Made by a program: the position numbers and the translations under genes | Part shown: positions 1 to 5,253 of the stretch, piece by piece | Numbering within the stretch: the stretch's first letter is position 1 | How the letters are laid out: every line of letters starts with the position of its first letter | Notes under the pieces: model-generated | Told to the model about the DNA's origin: nothing | Seen by the model: only the letters and a program-made list of their open reading frames with translations | The model's database searches: none | Source: Flavobacteriales bacterium | GTDB lineage: Bacteria; Bacteroidota; Bacteroidia; Flavobacteriales_D; Crocinitomicaceae | Direction: 5' to 3' | Assembly (NCBI GenBank): GCA_947458985.1 | Contig: CANHBA010000144.1 | Span: 1-5,807 of the forward strand | Length of the DNA: 5,807 nucleotides

Positions 1-14
1 ACCAATTTCTTTTG

Positions 15-22
15 TATTTTTG
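15..22 (+). promoter_or_regulatory. Candidate -7 promoter element for the coiled-coil/crotonase gene pair
   Basis: TATTTTTG at 15-22 matches the Bacteroidota -7 consensus TAnnTTTG, and the preceding base makes it GTATnTTTG, as in the other two candidate promoters in this window. It would start transcription near 27-30, leaving a 5' leader of roughly 12-15 nt before the ATG at 42. The partner -33 element would lie at or before the window edge and cannot be checked. The surroundings are very AT-rich, so a chance match is possible. Confidence 0.45.
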
Positions 23-41
23 ATTATCAAACTACCCTTAT

Positions 42-998
42 ATGGAAACACAACCTCAAGCACCTCAGAAATCAAATAGTTTTTATTTCATTTTCATCTT
101 TATTTTGCTTGCCGGCCTCGCAGGGCTCACCCTCGCTTGGTCCAGACAACGCGCTGCACTCAACACTTGCAATAACAAGAATACAGAATTGCTCTCCGAT
201 ATGGCCGATATGGAAGCCGCCCTTTCAGGCTACACCGGCAGCATGAAGAAAGACCTCAAGCAAGACCTCCAACAAATGCTGCGCAATTACAATAAGCTCA
301 TTGAAAAAGACGCTACAAAAGCAGATAGCCTCAATGCTCAAAAAGCGCAAATTACGCAACTCCTCCAAAAACTAGACCGCTCCAAAATGACGGCCAGAGA
401 CCTCGTCAAGGCGCGAAAAGAAAACGAAACACTGCGCTCGATCATGCGCAGCTATGCCCGTACCATTGACTCCCTCAACACGCTCAATATCGACCTAGGT
501 AGCCGTTTAGAAGAAACAAACGTGCGCCTTTCCACCACCACCACAGAAAGAGACACCTACCGTCAACAGGCAGAAGAATCGCAACAACAAGTGAAAAAAG
601 GCAGCAAACTACAAGCCTACGGCATTCAATCAGAAGCGCTCAAACAACGCCTCAACAACACCATGGAAGTCACCGATCGCGCGAAGAGCGCCGTTCAATT
701 CCGCAGTAGTTTTACTCTTTCAGAAAACGTTCTAAGTGCCGCCGGACGCAAAAGCGTTTACTTGCAAATCACCGCTCCGAATGGTGAGGTACTGCAGGGA
801 AGCAGCAACTTTGTAACAGAAACAGAAAACGGAAGTACGGCTTATTCGCAGCGCAAAGATGTCGATTACCAAAATCAAGCATTAGACCTCACTATTTACT
901 ACGAACTCAAGGGAGAAGACGCCGCAAAAGGCACTTATAAAGTTCGCATTTACTGCGAAGGTCTTTTAATTGGTACAGATAGCTTTACTTTAAAATAA
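42..998 (+). CDS. Membrane-anchored coiled-coil protein of unknown function
   Basis: A 318-residue protein that I cannot tie to a named function. Residues 1-13 are polar, and about 14-33 form one hydrophobic helix (FYFIFIFILLAGLAGLTLAW), best read as a membrane anchor or uncleaved signal anchor with the rest outside the cytoplasm. Residues about 40-215 are rich in Gln, Lys, Glu, Leu and Ser with few Gly or Pro, as expected for a long coiled coil. From about 217 the character changes to a compact, beta-rich domain (FRSSFTLSENVL, then SVYLQITAPNGEVL, YYELKG, GTYKVRIYCEGLLIGTDSFTL). From memory, this anchor/coiled-coil/C-terminal-domain arrangement recurs in Bacteroidota hypothetical proteins, sometimes loosely labelled SMC-like. 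It has no ATPase motif, so that label would mislead. The ATG at 42 is the first in frame and places the helix at the N-terminus. The stop is 2 bp before the next gene, so the two are probably co-transcribed. Confidence 0.85.
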   Translation: METQPQAPQKSNSFYFIFIFILLAGLAGLTLAWSRQRAALNTCNNKNTELLSDMADMEAALSGYTGSMKKDLKQDLQQMLRNYNKLIEKDATKADSLNAQKAQITQLLQKLDRSKMTARDLVKARKENETLRSIMRSYARTIDSLNTLNIDLGSRLEETNVRLSTTTTERDTYRQQAEESQQQVKKGSKLQAYGIQSEALKQRLNNTMEVTDRAKSAVQFRSSFTLSENVLSAAGRKSVYLQITAPNGEVLQGSSNFVTETENGSTAYSQRKDVDYQNQALDLTIYYELKGEDAAKGTYKVRIYCEGLLIGTDSFTLK

Positions 999-1000
999 GA

Positions 1001-1774
1001 ATGAACAACACACACCAAGACGGTTTTGTATTAACCGAAATTTCAGAAACTGGTATAGGGCTCATTACCTTTGGACACCCAATGAGCAACTCCCTACCTG
1101 GGCACATCCTACAATCTTTAGCAGATACCATCACCGAACTCGCCGCAGATGAACGCACCAAAGTACTCGTGCTCCAATCACAAGGCAGCAAAGCATTTTG
1201 CGCAGGCGCCAGTTTTGACGAACTCATCAGCATCCAAGACCTCGAAACCGGTCTCCAATTTTTCTCAGGCTTTGCCAAAGTTATTAACGCTTGCAGAAAA
1301 GCACCGAAACTCATCATCGGACGCGTGCAAGGACGCGCAGTTGGTGGAGGCGTCGGTTTGGCTTCTGCCACCGACTACTGCTTTGCAACCAATAGAGCTG
1401 AAGTGAAGTTATCCGAACTCGCTGTCGGCATCGGGCCATTTGTGGTGGGGCCAGCAGTAGAACGCAAAATTGGCCGTTCAGCCATGAGTGAACTCGCCAT
1501 TAACGCGACCGAATGGCGCAGCGCGCAATGGGCCAAAGACAAAGGACTCTACACAGAAATATTCGAGGACGAAGCCAGCATGGATGCTGCCATCCAAACG
1601 CTGAGCACGAAACTCGCGCAATCCAATCCAGAAGCCATGCAAGAACTCAAAAAAATCTTCTGGGAAGGCACCGAAAACTGGGACGAACTTTTAGTTCAAC
1701 GCGCCGCCATTAGTGGCCGTTTGGTCCTGAGTGAATTCACAAGAAATGCGATTTCAGCCTTTAAAGCAAAATAA
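1001..1774 (+). CDS. Enoyl-CoA hydratase/isomerase (crotonase) family protein
   Basis: A 257-residue protein, the usual single-domain crotonase length, presumably a cytoplasmic enzyme acting on an acyl-CoA thioester. Two family signatures are visible. The first oxyanion-hole segment is KAFCAGASFDEL at residues 64-75. The second, with its glycine run, is GRAVGGGVGLASATDYCFA at 111-129, including the usual Asp (D125). N30 in SNSL fits the N-terminal Asn of the family. The position of the first catalytic Glu of enoyl-CoA hydratases is plausibly E139 (KLSEL), and the second is plausibly E164 (MSEL); both alignments were made by eye. The stretch after E139 (AVGIGPFVVGPAVERKIG) lacks the classic IPGAGGTQRL and looks more like the 3-methylglutaconyl-CoA hydratase branch, so leucine degradation is possible, but the substrate cannot be assigned. 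No other fatty-acid or leucine catabolism gene is nearby. It starts 2 bp after the preceding gene's stop, which suggests translational coupling. Confidence 0.93.
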   Translation: MNNTHQDGFVLTEISETGIGLITFGHPMSNSLPGHILQSLADTITELAADERTKVLVLQSQGSKAFCAGASFDELISIQDLETGLQFFSGFAKVINACRKAPKLIIGRVQGRAVGGGVGLASATDYCFATNRAEVKLSELAVGIGPFVVGPAVERKIGRSAMSELAINATEWRSAQWAKDKGLYTEIFEDEASMDAAIQTLSTKLAQSNPEAMQELKKIFWEGTENWDELLVQRAAISGRLVLSEFTRNAISAFKAK

Positions 1775-1795
1775 TCTTAGATTTTTTCTGCTTTT
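1763..1795 (+). terminator. Weak AT-rich hairpin, possible terminator after the crotonase gene
   Basis: The left arm at 1763-1776 pairs with the right arm at 1780-1794 around a 3-nt loop (TTA): AAAGCA with TGCTTT outside, AATC with GATT inside, and A/T pairs between interrupted by one bulged C and one T-T mismatch. A short TTTT run at 1792-1795 overlaps the end of the stem. The left arm includes the stop codon of the crotonase gene. It has few G/C pairs and a short T tract, so as an intrinsic terminator it is marginal; some read-through into rplM is likely. Confidence 0.3.
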
Positions 1796-1798
1796 CAT

Positions 1799-1828
1799 TT
1801 GTAAATAAACACAATAGTTGTATCTTTG
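1799..1828 (+). promoter_or_regulatory. Promoter of the rplM ribosomal protein operon
   Basis: This is a good Bacteroidota-type promoter: a -33 element TTG at 1799-1801 (TTTG from 1798), a 19-bp spacer, and a -7 element TATCTTTG at 1821-1828 matching TAnnTTTG. Transcription would start near 1833-1836, leaving about 40-45 nt of leader before the rplM start codon. The spacer holds AAATAAACAC at 1803-1812, which recurs at almost the same place upstream of pyrH. No other match of this quality occurs before rpsB, so this promoter probably drives rplM-rpsI and, by read-through, rpsB-tsf. Confidence 0.8.
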
Positions 1829-1831
1829 CAC

Positions 1832-1845
1832 CCCTAAATTCAGGG
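1832..1845. repeat. Near-perfect inverted repeat at the predicted rplM transcription start
   Basis: CCCTAAATTCAGGG is symmetric at 12 of 14 positions (six of seven base pairs), with arms CCCT at 1832-1835 and AGGG at 1842-1845. It begins 4 bp after the -7 element and so overlaps the predicted transcription start. It could be an operator or, if transcribed whole, a tiny 5' hairpin. Palindromes of this size also arise by chance in a few kilobases; the location is the only reason to list it. Confidence 0.3.
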
Positions 1846-1876
1846 AAATTAAGTTTTTTATTTAACAGAAAGAACC

Positions 1877-2332
1877 GTGAACACATTAAGTTACAGAACG
1901 TTAGCTGGTAATACCGAAACTGCCGATAAGAAGTGGTATGTAGTGGATGCTGAAGGTCAAACAGTCGGACGTTTGGCAAGTAAAGTTGCCAAAGTCATCC
2001 GTGGAAAATATAAAACCTGTTACACGCCGCATGCGGACTGTGGTGACAATGTGATCGTTATCAACGCGGAGAAAATCGCCTTTTCAGGCACTAAACTCCA
2101 AGATAAAGAATACGTTCGTTTCTCTGGTTACCCAGGTGGTCAGCGTTTTACATCTGCTGAGAGCATGCTCAAAAACCATCCTGAGCGCCTCATCGAGAAG
2201 GCAATTAAAGGTATGTTACCAAAAAATACACTTGGTCGCAAACTCTACACCAACCTCAAAGTTTACAAAGGTGCTGCACACAACCACGAAGCGCAGCAAC
2301 CAGAATTATTGAATCTTGATACCCTCAAATAA
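1877..2332 (+). CDS. rplM: 50S ribosomal protein L13
   Basis: This 151-residue protein is a full-length L13, an early-assembling large-subunit protein that binds 23S rRNA. Family landmarks are WYVVDAEGQTVGRLAS at 20-35, GDNVIVINAEKI at 56-67, the SGYPGGQR segment at 83-90, KGMLPKNTLGR at 111-121 and LKVYKGAAHNHEAQQP at 127-142. The start is the GTG at 1877, because it gives the N-terminus MNTLSYRT, which fits the family in this phylum, and no in-frame ATG lies between the promoter and this point. The bases before it (AACAGAAAGAACC) are purine-rich but hold no clear Shine-Dalgarno sequence. rpsI follows after 5 nt, the near-universal L13-S9 pairing. Confidence 0.98.
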   Translation: MNTLSYRTLAGNTETADKKWYVVDAEGQTVGRLASKVAKVIRGKYKTCYTPHADCGDNVIVINAEKIAFSGTKLQDKEYVRFSGYPGGQRFTSAESMLKNHPERLIEKAIKGMLPKNTLGRKLYTNLKVYKGAAHNHEAQQPELLNLDTLK

Positions 2333-2337
2333 TTAGT

Positions 2338-2724
2338 ATGGAAGTCATTAACGCATTAGGAAGAAGAAAAACAGCGGTAGCCCGCGTTTATTTAACCAAA
2401 GGAAACGGCAAAATCTCGATCAACAAACGCGAGATGACCGAATTTTTTCCAATTGACTTTCTTCAAGCAAAAGTTCACCAACCATTTGCACTTACCGGCA
2501 CAGCTGGTCAGTACGACATCAAAGTGAACGTTGTTGGTGGTGGTATCAATGGTCAGGCAGAAGCAGTGCGTTTAGGGATTTCCCGTGCACTTGTTGAAGT
2601 ATCTGCTGACTACAAACCAATGCTCAAAGTGGAAGGCCTCATGACACGTGACCCACGTATGGTAGAACGTAAGAAACCAGGTCAACCAAAAGCAAGAAAG
2701 AAATTCCAGTTCTCCAAGCGTTAA
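2338..2724 (+). CDS. rpsI: 30S ribosomal protein S9
   Basis: This 128-residue protein is complete, at the usual bacterial length for S9. S9 sits in the head of the small subunit, and its C-terminal tail reaches the P-site tRNA. Visible landmarks are GRRKTAVARV at residues 8-17, the glycine-rich VVGGGINGQAEAVRLGISRAL at 65-85, LMTRDPRMVERKKPGQPKAR at 101-120, and the terminal SKR whose last Arg is the conserved tRNA-contacting residue. The ATG at 2338 is only 5 nt past the rplM stop, so the two are surely co-transcribed and probably coupled. A 99-nt gap with a terminator-like structure follows, setting it apart from rpsB. Confidence 0.98.
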   Translation: MEVINALGRRKTAVARVYLTKGNGKISINKREMTEFFPIDFLQAKVHQPFALTGTAGQYDIKVNVVGGGINGQAEAVRLGISRALVEVSADYKPMLKVEGLMTRDPRMVERKKPGQPKARKKFQFSKR

Positions 2725-2744
2725 TCCGCCCACTGGACTGTTTA

Positions 2745-2797
2745 GCATCCAAGCATTGGAGCACTTGCCATTTTGGCCCCTCCGATGTTGCTTTTTT
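2745..2797 (+). promoter_or_regulatory. Terminator-like hairpin with a competing upstream hairpin (candidate attenuator before rpsB)
   Basis: Between rpsI and rpsB, CATTGGAG (2754-2761) can pair with CTCCGATG (2780-2787), eight pairs including one G-T wobble, extendable by a G-T and an A-T pair. Its loop contains a smaller GCCA/TGGC stem (2767-2770 with 2774-2777). Six T residues follow at 2792-2797, giving the shape of an intrinsic terminator. The left arm can instead fold back on the sequence just before it: TCCAA (2748-2752) with TTGGA (2756-2760) around GCA, plus flanking GC/GC with one bulged A (2745-2762). The two folds use the same bases and exclude each other, as in attenuators and ribosomal protein leaders. 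I see no -7 promoter match here, so rpsB-tsf seems to depend on read-through. The structure is read by eye; regulation by S2 or any other ligand is inference. Confidence 0.5.
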
Positions 2798-2823
2798 AAT
2801 AGGAACGTAAACAAAAACACAAT

Positions 2824-3594
2824 ATGTCTAAATTAACTTTTGAATCCCTACTCGACGCAGGTGTACATTTTGGTCACCTTAAGCGCAAGTGGAACCCGGC
2901 AATGGCGCCTTACATCTTCGAAGAGAAGAAAGGTATTCACATCATTGACCTCAACAAAACACTCGTACACCTAGATCACGCATGTGCTGCAATGAAGCAA
3001 ATTGCTAAATCTGGTAAAAAAGTACTTTTCGTTGCTACGAAAAAACAAGCTAAAGAAATCGTTGCTGAGCGCGTAGCAGCAGTCAACATGCCGTTTGTAA
3101 CGGAGCGTTGGTCTGGTGGTATGTTAACCAACTTCCAAACTACACGTAAGTCTATTCGCAAAATGTCACTCATTGACAAAATGAAATCAGACGGTACTTG
3201 GGATACCCTCAACAAACGCGAAAAACTATTCAAAAGCCGTCAACGCGAGAAACTCGAGAAAAACTTTGGTTCTATCGCAGACATGACACGCCAACCAGCA
3301 GCTATTTTCATCGTCGATATCCTTAAAGAGCACATCGCTCTTGCAGAGGCACGCCGCTTGAACATCCCTACGTTTGCAATGGTAGATACCAATTCAAATC
3401 CTAAATTGGTAGACTTCCCTATTCCTGCCAACGACGACGCTACTAAATCTATCACTTTGATCCTCGACGCCATTTGTGGTGCCATCAAAGAAGGTTTAGA
3501 AGACCGTAAAAATTTGAAAGCTACTGACAAAGACGAAACTCCAGCTGAAGCACAAGCCGAAGTTGCAGCAGACGCTACAGAAAGCGCAGAATAA
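2824..3594 (+). CDS. rpsB: 30S ribosomal protein S2
   Basis: A 256-residue S2, needed for assembly and for binding of S1 to the 30S subunit in bacteria where this has been studied. Family motifs are GVHFGHLKRKWNPAMAPYI at residues 13-31, the RWSGGMLTNF segment at 95-104 followed by the helical coiled-coil insert (about 105-150), and VDTNSNPKLVDFPIPANDDA at 187-206. From about 226 the chain becomes a low-complexity tail rich in Ala, Glu and Asp (AEAQAEVAADATESAE at the end), which extends past the conserved core and is common in S2 of this phylum. The ATG at 2824 places the conserved core correctly. It follows an A-rich run without a usable Shine-Dalgarno; an AGGA at 2801-2804 is about 20 nt too far upstream. 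tsf follows after 22 nt, the classic rpsB-tsf pair. Confidence 0.98.
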   Translation: MSKLTFESLLDAGVHFGHLKRKWNPAMAPYIFEEKKGIHIIDLNKTLVHLDHACAAMKQIAKSGKKVLFVATKKQAKEIVAERVAAVNMPFVTERWSGGMLTNFQTTRKSIRKMSLIDKMKSDGTWDTLNKREKLFKSRQREKLEKNFGSIADMTRQPAAIFIVDILKEHIALAEARRLNIPTFAMVDTNSNPKLVDFPIPANDDATKSITLILDAICGAIKEGLEDRKNLKATDKDETPAEAQAEVAADATESAE

Positions 3595-3616
3595 TTCACC
3601 CATAAACTCTCATAAC

Positions 3617-4447
3617 ATGGCTATCACAGCTGCAGATGTAAACAAATTGCGCCAACAGACAGGCGCTGGTATGATGGATTGTAAAAATGCCTTGGTTGAA
3701 GCCAACGGTGATTTCGAAACAGCTATCGATATCCTTCGTAAAAAAGGTCAAAAAATCGCTGCAAAACGCGGTGGTAACGACGCTAAAGAAGGTCTTATTA
3801 TGGCACAAGCTACTGCAGACAGCAAAGCTGGTGTGATCTTAACCCTCAACTGTGAAACTGACTTCGTTGCTAAAAACGACGGTTATGTTGCATTCGTACA
3901 GTCTTTGGTAGACCTCGCACTCAACAAACTTCCAGAAACCGCTGAAGAATTGAAAGCTTTGGCTTACGACGACAGACTTTCTGTTGAAGACAAAATCACA
4001 GAGCAAGTTGGTGTCATCGGCGAAAAACTAGATCTTTCTGCTTACGCAGTTGTTCGTGCTGAAAACGTTGTTGCTTACAACCACCCAGGTAACCAATTAG
4101 CTACACTTGTTGGCTTAACAGTTGCTGGTGAAGAAGTTGCAGAAGCAGGTCGTCAGGTTGCAATGCAAGTTGCAGCAATGGCTCCTATCGCTATCGACAA
4201 GCACGGCGTAGATGAGCGCACAATTGAGCGTGAAATCGAAGTTGGTAAAGAATTGGCTATCCAAGAAGGCAAACCAGCTGACATGGCTGAAAAAATCGCC
4301 TTGGGTCGTTTGAACAAATTCTTCCAAGAAAACACTTTGTTAAGTCAAGCATTTGTTCGCGATAACAAACTCACTGTAGAGCAATTCTTAAACAGCACCG
4401 CTACAGGTCTTACTGTTTCTGAGTTCAAACGTTTCTCTTTGAGCTAA
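3617..4447 (+). CDS. tsf: Translation elongation factor Ts
   Basis: A 276-residue EF-Ts, the cytoplasmic factor that releases GDP from EF-Tu so that it can be recharged with GTP. The N-terminal UBA-like domain starts with ITAADVNKLRQQTGAGMMDC (residues 3-22). The core follows with the TDFVAKND motif at 81-88, whose Asp-Phe pair inserts into EF-Tu. A second core subdomain runs from about 140, ending with LLSQAFVRDNKLTVEQFL at 241-258. The reading frame is open back to an ATG at 3563 inside rpsB, but that would add 18 unrelated residues (MQQTLQKAQNNSPINSHN). The ATG at 3617 gives the family N-terminus MAITAADVNKLR and lies 22 nt past the rpsB stop. Val and Ala codons end largely in T here, unlike the GCC/CTC-rich first two genes; this is an impression, not a count, and would fit a highly expressed gene. 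Confidence 0.98.
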   Translation: MAITAADVNKLRQQTGAGMMDCKNALVEANGDFETAIDILRKKGQKIAAKRGGNDAKEGLIMAQATADSKAGVILTLNCETDFVAKNDGYVAFVQSLVDLALNKLPETAEELKALAYDDRLSVEDKITEQVGVIGEKLDLSAYAVVRAENVVAYNHPGNQLATLVGLTVAGEEVAEAGRQVAMQVAAMAPIAIDKHGVDERTIEREIEVGKELAIQEGKPADMAEKIALGRLNKFFQENTLLSQAFVRDNKLTVEQFLNSTATGLTVSEFKRFSLS

Positions 4448-4463
4448 GCAAACAAAAATATTT

Positions 4464-4496
4464 AAAAAAGCTATCGATACCGGTAGCTTTTTTTTT
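4464..4496 (+). terminator. Strong intrinsic terminator after tsf
   Basis: AAAAAAGCTATCG at 4464-4476 pairs with CGGTAGCTTTTTT at 4481-4493 around the 4-nt loop ATAC: 13 pairs, one of them a T-G wobble, with a seven-pair G/C-containing core. Nine T residues run from 4488 to 4496. The A tract opposite the T tract means it could also work, less well, for transcripts on the other strand. It starts 16 nt past the tsf stop and closes the ribosomal protein operon, separating it from pyrH. Confidence 0.92.
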
Positions 4497-4526
4497 ACCC
4501 TAAACCCAAATAAACACGATTCATAG

Positions 4527-4534
4527 TATATTTG
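4527..4534 (+). promoter_or_regulatory. -7 promoter element for pyrH-frr
   Basis: TATATTTG at 4527-4534 fits TAnnTTTG exactly and is preceded by G, as in the other two promoters here. No TTG or TTTG -33 element is found at the expected distance (around 4505-4508); instead AAATAAACAC lies at 4508-4517, as in the rplM promoter. The position directly after the tsf terminator and before pyrH supports it. Transcription would begin about 4539-4541, within a few bases of the pyrH ATG at 4543. Confidence 0.7.
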
Positions 4535-4542
4535 TCTTGCAT

Positions 4543-5253
4543 ATGAAATACAAACGCATACTCCTCAAACTTTCAGGTGAGTCTCTAATGGGAGACAAAC
4601 AATTTGGCATAGATAACGCGCGCATTAGCGCCTATGCACTACAAATCAAAGAACTACATCAGTTAGGTGTTGAGGTAGCAATTGTAATTGGCGGTGGCAA
4701 TATCTTCAGAGGTGTGCAAGCCGAAGAAGGTGGCATGGACCGCACCCACGGCGACTACATGGGCATGCTCGCCACCATGATCAACTCTATGGCGCTACAG
4801 TCTGCACTAGAGTCGGTTGGTGTCACGACCCGTTTGCAGTCTGCTATTGAAATGAAAGAAATTGCCGAGCCATTTGTGCGTCGCAGAGCTGTTCGTCATT
4901 TAGAAAAAGGTAGAGTCGTTATTTTTGGAGCCGGTACCGGCAATCCATTCTTTACTACCGATTCTGCTGCTTCTTTGCGCGCCATTGAAATCAATGCAGA
5001 GGTTATTCTGAAAGGAACACGCGTAGACGGTATCTATACCGCCGACCCACTTAAAGATAGCTCAGCAGTTAAATTTGATCAAATTTCATTTGACGAAGTA
5101 TATGCAAGAGGCCTTAATGTCATGGACATGACCGCCTTTACGCTTTGCAAAGAAAACAATTTACCCATCATCGTATTTGACATGGACACTCCCGGCAATT
5201 TACGCAAGTTAATGGAAGGAGCGCATGTTGGAACTTTAGTTAGCGCATCATGA
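4543..5253 (+). CDS. pyrH: UMP kinase (uridylate kinase)
   Basis: A 236-residue protein of the amino acid kinase fold, the usual length for bacterial UMP kinase, which phosphorylates UMP to UDP with ATP in pyrimidine nucleotide synthesis and is normally a hexamer regulated by GTP and UTP. Motifs are LLKLSGESLMG at residues 7-17 (phosphate-binding Lys and Gly), IVIGGGNIFRG at 48-57, the MDRTHGDYMGMLATMINSMAL stretch at 65-85, GAGTGNPFFTTDSAAS at 129-144 (UMP binding) and KGTRVDGIYTADP at 157-169 (nucleotide binding). The ATG at 4543 gives the family N-terminus MKYKRILLKLSGE. An in-frame TTG at 4537 adds only two residues and probably lies upstream of the transcription start. The stop codon TGA overlaps the frr start (ATGA), so the two genes should be translationally coupled. 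Confidence 0.98.
   Translation: MKYKRILLKLSGESLMGDKQFGIDNARISAYALQIKELHQLGVEVAIVIGGGNIFRGVQAEEGGMDRTHGDYMGMLATMINSMALQSALESVGVTTRLQSAIEMKEIAEPFVRRRAVRHLEKGRVVIFGAGTGNPFFTTDSAASLRAIEINAEVILKGTRVDGIYTADPLKDSSAVKFDQISFDEVYARGLNVMDMTAFTLCKENNLPIIVFDMDTPGNLRKLMEGAHVGTLVSAS

Noticed and set aside
985..1371. 128-codon minus-strand frame opposite the crotonase gene
   Set aside because: It lies antisense to a clear crotonase coding region, its product resembles no family I know, and it has no promoter. It is a shadow frame.
1761..1979. Minus-strand frame across the rplM promoter and 5' end
   Set aside because: It covers the promoter and the start of a certain gene, and has a Phe/Leu/Lys-rich composition typical of translated AT-rich spacer. 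There is no supporting evidence.
2572..2820. Minus-strand 82-codon frame covering the rpsI-rpsB gap
   Set aside because: It is mostly antisense to rpsI; its N-terminal part is just the hairpin region and T tract read backwards.
3499..3591. Low-complexity acidic tail of S2 as a possible insertion or fusion
   Set aside because: Ala/Glu/Asp-rich tails are common on S2 of this phylum, and the frame runs straight to a stop 22 nt before tsf, so nothing suggests an insertion.
3563..3616. Possible 18-residue N-terminal extension of EF-Ts starting inside rpsB
   Set aside because: The extension is not family-like, and the ATG at 3617 gives the standard EF-Ts N-terminus just after the rpsB stop.
4453..4460. 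CAAAAATA, a minus-strand match to TAnnTTTG just downstream of tsf
   Set aside because: It would drive only antisense RNA into tsf, no minus-strand gene exists there, and the tract is A-rich enough for chance matches.
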